Shown piece after piece: positions 1 to 6,249 of a DNA stretch of 11,897 nt; within the stretch, counting starts at the first letter, position 1; each line of letters begins with the position of its first letter. Where the stretch lies: contig JANMDR010000088.1 in NCBI GenBank assembly GCA_031376425.1, positions 1 through 11,897 on the forward strand, written 5' to 3'. Made by a program: the position numbers and the translations under genes. Below the pieces are notes generated by a model. The model made no database searches, was not told the DNA's origin, and worked only from the letters and a program-made list of their open reading frames with translations. Origin of the DNA: JANMDR01 sp031376425. Its GTDB lineage: Bacteria; Pseudomonadota; Gammaproteobacteria; Burkholderiales; Usitatibacteraceae.

Positions 1-765
1 CGGTCCAGTCCAACTGTATTCAAAGCCGCGAAAACTCTCATGATTATTTAAGGTGCGGCGATGTTCAGCCCATTGCTGTTCCGTCACCCCTGTTACACCA
101 ATCTCCCAACGGGTAAGCCCCACACGTTGGGATTGGTCAACGCCCATCTTCCGCAAATGCCCATTTGATAGCATCGTGAAGCGGAAATTAGCGTCCTGCT
201 CCCAATACCAATCTGACGACATTCCGATCAAACTACGAAAGCGCTCCTCACTTTCTTTAAGCCGACGTTCAGCCTCTTTTCGCTCCGAAATATCCAGTCT
301 AAAACCAATCAAGCCACCAGCTGCCGTTCTACGTTCGGAAATAAGTAACCATGTATGTGCGTTCAACTTAAATTCACGGTCGCGGTTTCCGGGATTGCGG
401 TGAACTTCTAGCTGAACCTCAAGATACTGTTCTTCTGTTAAATGGTTTTGTTGAGACAAACCTCGACGGAAAAATGTACGTGCTATATCGACATAGGCAT
501 TTCCCGGTATTAACACATCAGCAACAGCGGCATAGATTTCCCGAAAACGCCGATTACAAAAAAATAGCTTATCTTCGCCGTCGTACATCACCACACCAGA
601 CTCTAAAGTATCCAAGGCATCGACGATACGTGCTAAATCACCTTGGGCATCACGCAACTGCGCTTCTACGCGCTCAAAACTCGCTGCCGAAAATATAGCG
701 TTCTCACCGGATTTCGGCGTAGATGGGGGCGCGGTCACCTGAGGGAATTGAGAGTTGTCCATCAT
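1..765 (-). CDS. Tandem-PAS sensory protein, N-terminal 255 residues (3' end beyond window)
   Basis: The reading frame is open from an ATG at 765 to the window edge, with an in-frame TGA just upstream at 769-771. A second ATG at 762 is an equally possible start, and neither has a clear Shine-Dalgarno sequence. After a polar N-terminus and a short helical stretch (residues about 28-48), a first PAS domain covers about 45-160, with LESGVVMYDGEDKL and CNRRFREIY and the PAC-like end GFRLDISERKEAE. A linker helix (RLKESEERFRSLI) leads into a second PAS starting DWYWEQDANFRF at about 185. No signal peptide or membrane segment is visible, so the sensor is probably cytosolic. PAS domains bind ligands or mediate signalling contacts. 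The output domain is outside the window. By family habit it would be a histidine kinase or a GGDEF/EAL cyclic-di-GMP module, but nothing here decides which. It lies 83 bp downstream of a four-gene cluster on the same strand and is probably transcribed separately. Confidence 0.88.
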   Translation of the reverse strand, partial: MMDNSQFPQVTAPPSTPKSGENAIFSAASFERVEAQLRDAQGDLARIVDALDTLESGVVMYDGEDKLFFCNRRFREIYAAVADVLIPGNAYVDIARTFFRRGLSQQNHLTEEQYLEVQLEVHRNPGNRDREFKLNAHTWLLISERRTAAGGLIGFRLDISERKEAERRLKESEERFRSLIGMSSDWYWEQDANFRFTMLSNGHLRKMGVDQSQRVGLTRWEIGVTGVTEQQWAEHRRTLNNHESFRGFEYSWTGP

Positions 766-824
766 CGGTCAATTGCAGTTGGCATCCGCTATTTTAGTAT
801 GATTTAGAAACGTCTAGCGTATTT

Positions 825-847
825 AAAAACGTAATAAGCTTATGACG
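825..847 (-). terminator. Possible AT-rich rho-independent terminator of the minus-strand cluster
   Basis: Read on the minus strand, CGTCATAAGCTTATTACG (847 to 830) is an 18-nt dyad with one mismatched pair, followed at once by five T residues (829-825). It begins next to the TAA stop of the DUF3109-like gene. The stem is AT-rich and therefore weak. The position and T run fit a terminator, but a protein-binding palindrome upstream of the PAS gene is an alternative. Confidence 0.4.
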
Positions 848-848
848 G

Positions 849-1439
849 TTAGTCTTTACGATAGTACTGAACTTCCTCGCGCAGCGCCATCCACCAAACA
901 CGGCCTGCGGGCTGGTGTTTGCCGCATGGTGTGGCCGTTACAAAGCCTGGATAATGCTTACCTAAGTTGTTCGGATCTGCCGCAGGAGTACGTGGTGGCG
1001 CTACCAAGCCTTTATCGTCACCGGATAAGGGGAACAACCAGCAACCCATAGGCTTATAATCCCACTTGTGTTTGCCATGTGCAACCGCTAAGGTTTGCAA
1101 ACTACATTTACCGTCTGCTTCGGTGAAAGCGCAGCGGGTGTTTTTGAAATGTACAGGTTTGTTTTTATAATTGTATTTGTAAGTTGCCGTTTTACGGCCA
1201 ACATTACCCTCCCACTCGGCATCAGCGATGTAATCGCTTGGCAGTTGCGCAAAATGGCTAGGATATTGTTTCACCAGTTTGTGAATCAGCGCCTCTTCAT
1301 CTGGCTGCAAAAATGCACCATCGGTACAGCAAATGCCTTCACATTTTGCTAAATCGCAAACAGCGAGCTTGGTTGCTTGGCGTTTGGTTTTTGCTTTTAC
1401 AGCCGCTGCGCTGACACTATTCTTATCTTTAGTCATCAT
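849..1439 (-). CDS. DUF3109-like cysteine-cluster protein
   Basis: This 196-residue protein has a lysine-rich N-terminus followed by VCDLAKCEGICCTDGA, which gives Cys28, Cys33, Cys37 and Cys38 in a C-x4-C-x3-CC pattern. More cysteines follow at 103, 112, 133 (MGCWLFPL) and 172 (TPCGKH). This spacing matches my memory of DUF3109, related to the YkgJ-type CxxxCxxCC families thought to hold zinc or iron or an Fe-S cluster. The biochemical role is unknown. There is no signal peptide, so it is probably cytosolic. ATG codons at 1439 and 1436 are both possible starts. The gene begins 9 bp after the stop of the upstream SDR gene with no strong SD of its own, which suggests translational coupling. It is the last gene of the cluster and is followed by a possible terminator. 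Confidence 0.8.
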   Translation of the reverse strand: MMTKDKNSVSAAAVKAKTKRQATKLAVCDLAKCEGICCTDGAFLQPDEEALIHKLVKQYPSHFAQLPSDYIADAEWEGNVGRKTATYKYNYKNKPVHFKNTRCAFTEADGKCSLQTLAVAHGKHKWDYKPMGCWLFPLSGDDKGLVAPPRTPAADPNNLGKHYPGFVTATPCGKHQPAGRVWWMALREEVQYYRKD

Positions 1440-1448
1440 TTAATCTCG

Positions 1449-2267
1449 CTATTTTGCCAACGCTAAAGTACGAATATCAAGCAAGCCACCGTTGATAAGC
1501 AGGCCTTGCTCAAACGCGCTGTAAATATCTGTAGCCACCGCGTCTGCCGTGCGCAATTGACCCGTTTCATGCATTTGCTGAAACCGCGCTACATCTACAA
1601 ATTTATCAGTCGTTAAGCCTCTTATTCGTGCCTGCATGGGCGTGTCGATAACACCTGGCGCTAAACTGCAGATTGATAAATTTGCGTCATCGCGTGCTGC
1701 CTCTAATGCCGCTACACCACCGGCCATTTCTAGTGCGGCTTTACTAGCGCAATACGCCGCCCAGGCAGCCATTGGGCGCTTTGCGGCACCTGAAGAAATA
1801 TGTACCACCGTGCGCCGAACTGCGATGCTTTGCGTGGCCTGACTAAAGGCTGCTGCCAGCAGCATAGGGGATATCACATTTACCGCAAAATGGTTTGTAA
1901 GTGCGGCAGCACCGGCATCTACCGCTAAATTGATTGCTGGCATCACCGGCTCAACCACACCGGCGTTATTGAGCAGTAGGGCTTCGTCAAACGGCGTTGC
2001 TGATGCTCCGATCGTTTGGTTTAACCACGCCATCGCCTGCTGAAACGCCTTAAGTGCTACATCTGGTTGCGCAAAGTCAGTCTGAAAATAAGCGACGTTT
2101 TTTGCGGTGGCTTCCTTCGGGGCGGCATCACGTGCAAACGCAATGACAATATCTTTGGTAGACACCGTTGCTCTTGCTACAGCCTGTGCAAATAACGACG
2201 CACCAAGCCCCCTAGTGGTGCCGGTAATAATGGTTAAGTGGGATAATAAGCGGGATGATAGCATCAT
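1449..2267 (-). CDS. Short-chain dehydrogenase/reductase (sepiapterin/benzil reductase-like)
   Basis: This is a complete classical SDR of 272 residues. The nucleotide-binding motif TGTTRGLG lies at residues 15-22, NNAG at 100-103, and the catalytic set is Asn130, Ser159, Tyr172 and Lys176 (YCASK). LAPGVIDTPM at 203-211 is the usual post-catalytic segment. Arg19 within the glycine motif (TTRG) is compatible with NADP(H) preference. The layout, including HISSGAAKRPMAAWAAYCASK in pieces around 156-176, recalls sepiapterin reductase and bacterial benzil reductase, but the substrate cannot be read from sequence. Starts at 2267 and 2264 are both possible; AAGGG lies about 10 nt upstream of the first. 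The gene starts 17 bp after the zinc-ribbon gene and ends 9 bp before the DUF3109-like gene, so it is probably co-transcribed with both. It is not closely similar by eye to the other SDR in the window. Confidence 0.88.
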   Translation of the reverse strand: MMLSSRLLSHLTIITGTTRGLGASLFAQAVARATVSTKDIVIAFARDAAPKEATAKNVAYFQTDFAQPDVALKAFQQAMAWLNQTIGASATPFDEALLLNNAGVVEPVMPAINLAVDAGAAALTNHFAVNVISPMLLAAAFSQATQSIAVRRTVVHISSGAAKRPMAAWAAYCASKAALEMAGGVAALEAARDDANLSICSLAPGVIDTPMQARIRGLTTDKFVDVARFQQMHETGQLRTADAVATDIYSAFEQGLLINGGLLDIRTLALAK

Positions 2268-2284
2268 AGCTGCAGAACCCTTTT

Positions 2285-3133
2285 TTAAAAATCAATCTTG
2301 GAGAAAAACTCTCCGATGGAATCCGCTAATAAATCACCGGCACGCCCCAAGTCAATGGCATTACCTATCGTCCACTCACCATTGTTGACGGTAGTGCCTT
2401 CACGCAGTCGCCGCTTACGTTCTTTTTCTTGATCCGATTCAAATTTGGCGGCAGCCATGACAACCCTCGCTTTGGCATCGGTGTCACGCACTTGATAAAA
2501 ATCGCGCGCACCGCGTTTGGCATCGCCACCGTCACTATTGGCACCGCTCATCCCATTCAGTAGTCGCGCCTCATGGGCTTCTAGTAAGCCCGTTAATGTT
2601 TTTGTAACCGCATCTTTGTCTAGTACGGAAATAGCAGCACCACAATGGCTACAGGCATGATCTTTACGCAAATCAATCGGCCCGCCGCAGCTGGAACAAC
2701 GAATTTGCTTCACAGACATCGCTAAGGTATCAATTTCAACCGGCGTTAAGTCGCGAATAAAACTCTTTTCCCGCAAAAATTGCACAAATGTAATTAGCCT
2801 GCCGTGCTCCACAGGACAGCGCCAATATTTAAAGCGCCCTTTCGCAGTGAAATCATGGCTATCGCGAAGATGGCTACCGCAAATTGGACAATCTGGCGTT
2901 TGAGTAACCGGCTGCATAGCAGCATCCGCTTGCTGGTGTGAATGAATTAGCTTAAAAAACTCCACCACTGCTCGCGGTGAAAGTTGTGTGCTTTCAAACC
3001 CATCAAACCAAATTAAATGGCAAGGCCAGCAGACATCCACCTCCACTTGTGATTTGAGCACAGCACCGGTGCGCATCATCGGTTCAAACAAATGCCGCTC
3101 CATAGGAGCACTGCAAGAAGGGCATGTTTTCAT
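2285..3133 (-). CDS. Zinc-ribbon protein with three Cys-rich knuckle pairs
   Basis: The 282-residue protein has three putative zinc sites. The first is TFIIB-zinc-finger-like: Cys4/Cys7 (CPSC) with Cys35/Cys38 (CWPCHLIWFD). The second uses Cys82/Cys85 (CPICG) and Cys106 with His110 (CPVEH). The third is a canonical ribbon, Cys146/Cys149 (CSSCGG) with Cys161/Cys164 (CSHCG). The stretch 220-246 is charged and probably helical (ESDQEKERKRRLRE), and the C-terminus ends with a short amphipathic segment. There is no signal peptide or clear membrane helix. I do not recognise a characterised homologue. Such proteins may act in nucleic-acid or protein binding or as metal-dependent scaffolds, and the function here is unknown. 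A good Shine-Dalgarno (GGGAG, 9 nt before the ATG) supports the start. It lies 38 bp downstream of the GlcG-like gene and 17 bp upstream of the SDR gene. Confidence 0.82.
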   Translation of the reverse strand: MKTCPSCSAPMERHLFEPMMRTGAVLKSQVEVDVCWPCHLIWFDGFESTQLSPRAVVEFFKLIHSHQQADAAMQPVTQTPDCPICGSHLRDSHDFTAKGRFKYWRCPVEHGRLITFVQFLREKSFIRDLTPVEIDTLAMSVKQIRCSSCGGPIDLRKDHACSHCGAAISVLDKDAVTKTLTGLLEAHEARLLNGMSGANSDGGDAKRGARDFYQVRDTDAKARVVMAAAKFESDQEKERKRRLREGTTVNNGEWTIGNAIDLGRAGDLLADSIGEFFSKIDF

Positions 3134-3171
3134 TATTATGTACTCCCTAACGCCATTCTAGGCATTTAAAG

Positions 3172-3573
3172 TTATACCAAGGCGGCGATGCCTACTTTTG
3201 CAATTTCCGCATCTTCGCTAGACTTCACCCCTGAAACCCCTACCGCGCCAACACACTGACCTTCAATCATAATCGGCACGCCACCTTCCAGAAACGTAAT
3301 ATTAGGCATCGACAGCGCTGAAAAACGACCTTCATTGACCATTTTTTCATCCAACATTGTTTCACGACGGCGAATCGCCGCACTTGATGCCTTTGCTTGG
3401 GCAATGCCTACGCTGGCAGGTGCTGCATTGTCTAAGCGCACAAATCGCAATAAATGGCCGCCGTCATCAACAATGGCGATACAAACTGCCCAAGCCTGAA
3501 TTGCCGCGTGGGCAACACTGGCTTCCAAAATCAAAGCGGTGTCGGCTTCGGTAAGAACAATCTTGGTTTTCAT
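3172..3573 (-). CDS. GlcG/HbpS-family heme-binding-type protein
   Basis: At 133 residues this has the usual length of the GlcG/HbpS family (DUF336). Family hallmarks are AVCIAIVDDGGHLLRFVRLDNA (about 29-50, in two pieces), the AxxKA helix (GIAQAKASSAA), and the C-terminal FLEGGVPIMIEGQCVGAVGVSG at about 94-115. Characterised members include Streptomyces HbpS, which binds heme, and GlcG of glycolate-utilisation loci; many others are orphan. No signal peptide is visible, so it is probably cytosolic. Its exact ligand is unknown. AAAGG five nucleotides upstream of the ATG is a good ribosome-binding site. It is the first gene of a four-gene minus-strand cluster, and its promoter must lie in the 182-bp divergent region up to 3755. 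The best -10-like hexamer I see there on this strand is TATCAT (3637 to 3632), without a convincing -35. Confidence 0.9.
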   Translation of the reverse strand: MKTKIVLTEADTALILEASVAHAAIQAWAVCIAIVDDGGHLLRFVRLDNAAPASVGIAQAKASSAAIRRRETMLDEKMVNEGRFSALSMPNITFLEGGVPIMIEGQCVGAVGVSGVKSSEDAEIAKVGIAALV

Positions 3574-3695
3574 ACTAACCTTTCAATAAAATCAAATGGA
3601 CGGGCAAAATAAACGAGACGGCACTTGTGGCATGATAGAAGCAAGCACTTTAGTTTCTACGTTAGTGCGCATGTTAACCCGAAAATGCGCAATTA

Positions 3696-3725
3696 TTCAC
3701 TTCATCACCTCGCTATTTAGATAAT
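3696..3725 (+). promoter_or_regulatory. Candidate sigma70 promoter for the DUF2863 gene
   Basis: TTCACT (3696-3701) and GATAAT (3720-3725) are separated by 18 nt, matching the -35 and -10 consensus at 4/6 and 5/6. Transcription would begin near 3732, leaving a leader of about 24 nt with GGAA seven nucleotides before the ATG at 3756. This is in the 182-bp divergent intergenic region, where nothing else is clearly recognisable. The call is by eye only. Confidence 0.35.
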
Positions 3726-3755
3726 CGTCACACGGTTTATTTCATCGGAAAAATC

Positions 3756-5015
3756 ATGGCAAAAGCAAGCCTTAGTAAAAAAAATAATTTGCCCACCGAC
3801 CCCACAAGCGTGTTGCCACTTATTTGTGAAATGCTCAAAAATGCCTCATCGTCAATTGAAGCTAATCATTATGAACAGCAACTTGAATCCGCCACCCTAG
3901 ATTGCATGTTGAATCACAATGATGCACTGGAAAAATTTCTCCATACGCTGGGCGAAATGGGACCCCCGTCGGAAGATGCCGATGTTCACGCCCCAATTTT
4001 TGATGCCATCCGTACTCTGTCGGAAAGTATTACCGTCAGCCATCATGGTGAGCAATGGACATTCTTGCTTATTGCTGCACCGGTAATTTGCCACAGCAAC
4101 GCCGCCTTACCAAAAACCCTTAATGCTAGTACAACAAAAAAAATTAACACTATTTTTTCCCGTACTGTCGCTGCTAAAAATACCCTGCATGCCTTTCTGC
4201 CAGGCTTGTATACCGAAGATGAGCTACCATTCCCCTCGCTTGCGCGGCGCAACCTGATTTGCGACTTAGCGCAGGCCGTACTTGAAAAAACCCCGCTAAA
4301 TCGCGATGACTTAGACGTAACTTCAAATCCTTACTATGACGACATCGGTGATTTGTCGCAACGCTTTCTAATCGGCGTAGTTGGTATGAAGGTATCTCTA
4401 GAATCCCCATACCCAGGGCTTTTTCAATGGAATAGTAGCGATAGCAAGGCTACTTTTGCAACCCAAGCCGCAACGAAATTGACTGCAGAAACAGCGTGGA
4501 GCGCTAGCATTACGGAAGTGCTAAGCCAAATTATTCCCAATGCCCGCCTTGAAACGAGCTTACCTGCCGGTGCCTCGCACGCCATCAGTGTGGCCGCTTC
4601 GCGCTTACGCCCGCATCAACTCATGGCTTTGCTGCGAATGGTGGCAAGCTTTGAACATCGGGATATGCAATCATTACGCGTGTCCATAGCTCCCTTTGGT
4701 GAAAGCTACCCGCTTGAATTTCGCATCGGCATACTCGATGATGTTGGTAGCGAAGTGATTGACGGCATGGCGTGGCAAATTTCATCGTTTGACCCTTCCG
4801 TGGCCGAAAATATTGAAGATAGCGCAGCCGTCGTTGCCCGCAATGCCATTACGCAATGCTTAAAAATGGTTGGCTGCAAACATGTTTATGAGTTTACTGA
4901 TCTGTGCAAATTTGAAGACTGCGAAGACTGTGGATCCCCACTCTACCTAAATCGCCATCAGGAACTCTGCCATCCTACCCATGCGGCACGCGAATCCACC
5001 GCTCATAGCCATTGA
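3756..5015 (+). CDS. DUF2863 family protein
   Basis: This 419-residue protein has no signal peptide and no obvious membrane helix. Length and several segments, above all the C-terminal KFEDCEDCGSPLY, fit DUF2863, a family of unknown function that I know mainly from Betaproteobacteria. The C-terminus holds a possible metal site: Cys384, Cys389, Cys392, Cys405 and the nearby His406 and His409. The middle part (about 200-370) has mixed alpha/beta character with YPLEFRIGILDD. No enzymatic motif is apparent and the role is unknown. A weak SD (GGAA, 7 nt upstream) and a plausible promoter precede it. It is divergent from the GlcG-led cluster and is followed 61 bp later by the lipoprotein gene on the same strand; with no terminator-like hairpin between them, co-transcription is possible. 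Family assignment is from memory of the C-terminal signature. Confidence 0.78.
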   Translation: MAKASLSKKNNLPTDPTSVLPLICEMLKNASSSIEANHYEQQLESATLDCMLNHNDALEKFLHTLGEMGPPSEDADVHAPIFDAIRTLSESITVSHHGEQWTFLLIAAPVICHSNAALPKTLNASTTKKINTIFSRTVAAKNTLHAFLPGLYTEDELPFPSLARRNLICDLAQAVLEKTPLNRDDLDVTSNPYYDDIGDLSQRFLIGVVGMKVSLESPYPGLFQWNSSDSKATFATQAATKLTAETAWSASITEVLSQIIPNARLETSLPAGASHAISVAASRLRPHQLMALLRMVASFEHRDMQSLRVSIAPFGESYPLEFRIGILDDVGSEVIDGMAWQISSFDPSVAENIEDSAAVVARNAITQCLKMVGCKHVYEFTDLCKFEDCEDCGSPLYLNRHQELCHPTHAARESTAHSH

Positions 5016-5076
5016 TTATCGAACCTGAAGAAGCCCTATTTAAAGCATTTTCAAAAACATCACTGAGCCAATAATT

Positions 5077-6072
5077 ATGCTAAATAAATTATGCTTAATT
5101 GCGATTTTGTTATTTACCGTATCCGGCTGCGCAAGCACCGTTACCATCACCACGACTGCACCGGCAACGGTTACCGCCACCGCCGCACAAATTGCTGCCG
5201 CCGCAAAAATTGAGATGGCAGAATCTGAGCTTAACAAGCTCCTCAATAAACCACTTTTTCGAATGAAACCAGAAGAGACGGGGCGCTATATTAGCTATTT
5301 GCAGTTGGTTGAGCCCAAGCTCTCTGCACGCATTGCACATCTGGCACGTAAAAATATTGGCCAGCCTTATGAGCTGTATTTACTCGGTGAGTTTCCCTAT
5401 GAAACGATTGACGACCAGCCCCTATTTAATTTAGAAAAAAGCGATTGCGTTGTTTTTGCTGAACACACCTATGCAATGGCTTTGGCGAATTCGTGGGAGG
5501 ATTTCTTTTGGGTGCTGCAACGCATCCGCTACCGTGATGGCATTATCGGCGTGGCAACACGTAACCATTACACAGAAACGGATTGGAATCCGCAAAACGC
5601 GTGGCTAGTGCAAGACATTACCCAACAGCTTGCAGGTGCGCGTGCGGGGAGCTATGCGCTAACAATAGACCGCCAAAAGTTTCTAAAAACGCGCTACAAG
5701 ATTGATCGCACTATTCCGATTGAAAAAACGACCGAAAGCTATGTGCCCAAAGCCATGGTGACTGAAATTGCCAATCAGCTAAACGAAGGCGATTTCGTTA
5801 ACGTCATCTCTGGCCAAAACGGCAATTATTGGGCTTCGCATGTCGGTTTAGTGGTTATTAGTGCCAACGGTGAACGCCATTTTTTACATTCGGCTGAACC
5901 TGCCGTGCGCGAGGAAACATTTGAGAGCTTTATTAACCGCGCCACTGAACGTGAAGCCCGTCAAGCGGCGAACGGCAAGCCGGGTAAGGTACTAGCCGGA
6001 TTTAAATTTTTAAGGCTACGCGACAACCCCTTACCACCGCCGATGCTGCCACAGCCACGACCAGAAAAGTGA
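5077..6072 (+). CDS. DUF1460-family (N-acetylmuramoyl-L-alanine amidase-like) lipoprotein
   Basis: The 331-residue protein starts with a lipoprotein signal peptide: Lys4, a hydrophobic stretch, then a lipobox V-S-G-C with Cys18 as the lipidation site. A Thr/Ala-rich linker follows (about 20-45). The catalytic domain resembles DUF1460, an NlpC/P60-type papain-like fold linked to peptidoglycan amidases. The likely nucleophile is Cys124 (KSDCVVFAEHTYAMALA) and the likely general base is His255 (YWASHVGLVV). RIRYRDGIIGVATRNHYTETDW (149-170, in pieces) is a strongly family-typical segment. The expected role is cleavage or binding of cell-wall peptides at an inner face of the outer membrane; the substrate is inferred, not shown. 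The C-terminus is proline-rich (PLPPPMLPQPRP). The ATG has only a poor SD (GAG 11 nt upstream). Residue 19 is Ala, not Asp, so no Lol-avoidance signal is seen and outer-membrane sorting is likely. Confidence 0.83.
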   Translation: MLNKLCLIAILLFTVSGCASTVTITTTAPATVTATAAQIAAAAKIEMAESELNKLLNKPLFRMKPEETGRYISYLQLVEPKLSARIAHLARKNIGQPYELYLLGEFPYETIDDQPLFNLEKSDCVVFAEHTYAMALANSWEDFFWVLQRIRYRDGIIGVATRNHYTETDWNPQNAWLVQDITQQLAGARAGSYALTIDRQKFLKTRYKIDRTIPIEKTTESYVPKAMVTEIANQLNEGDFVNVISGQNGNYWASHVGLVVISANGERHFLHSAEPAVREETFESFINRATEREARQAANGKPGKVLAGFKFLRLRDNPLPPPMLPQPRPEK

Positions 6073-6135
6073 TCCAGCCAAACAGCAAAAAATCTGGGAA
6101 GCACTCTAATATTGCATTTCCAAAATATTACACGT

Positions 6136-6156
6136 CTGCTTATGCAGTATCTGCAT
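6136..6156. promoter_or_regulatory. Overlapping dyads upstream of maeB, operator-like
   Basis: ATGCAG-TAT-CTGCAT (6142-6156) is a perfect 6-bp inverted repeat with a 3-bp spacer. It overlaps CTGC-TTAT-GCAG (6136-6147), also perfect. Together they form three alternating copies of a CTGC/GCAG core about 94 bp upstream of maeB. This could bind a dimeric regulator. No matching second copy was noticed in the window, and no factor is proposed. Confidence 0.3.
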
Positions 6157-6224
6157 GAAGTCCTTGCGCGTTAGAGAAAGCACTCGCTCACCCCATGCTA
6201 AACTTCAATAGAATCCAAAAAAAC

Positions 6225-6249
6225 GAGGAGCCGCACTGCGGAACAAACT
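6225..6249 (+). promoter_or_regulatory. maeB ribosome-binding site separated from the start by a small hairpin
   Basis: A strong Shine-Dalgarno sequence, GAGGAG (6225-6230), lies 19 nt before the maeB ATG, too far for normal use. Directly after it, CCGC-ACT-GCGG (6231-6241) can fold into a 4-bp GC stem with a 3-nt loop. Folding removes 11 nt and leaves an effective spacing of 8 nt (AACAAACT). The alternative is that a weak GGAA (6240-6243) serves as SD. No other in-frame ATG, GTG or TTG start lies between the SD and 6250. Confidence 0.5.

Noticed and set aside
53..698. Two plus-strand open frames of 116 and 74 codons
   Set aside because: They are antisense to the clearly recognisable PAS-domain frame and encode basic, low-order sequence without motifs.
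3142..3170. Small GCC-TAGAAT-GGC hairpin between the GlcG-like and zinc-ribbon genes
   Set aside because: A 3-bp stem without a T run is too weak to call a terminator.
3666..3689. TGCGCA repeated at each end of a short stretch in the divergent promoter region
   Set aside because: TGCGCA is itself a palindrome and only 6 nt long, so two copies nearby are weak evidence for an operator.
4043..4410. Overlapping minus-strand open frames of 69 and 78 codons
   Set aside because: They are shadows of the DUF2863 gene, overlapping each other in different frames with no domain or ribosome-binding site.
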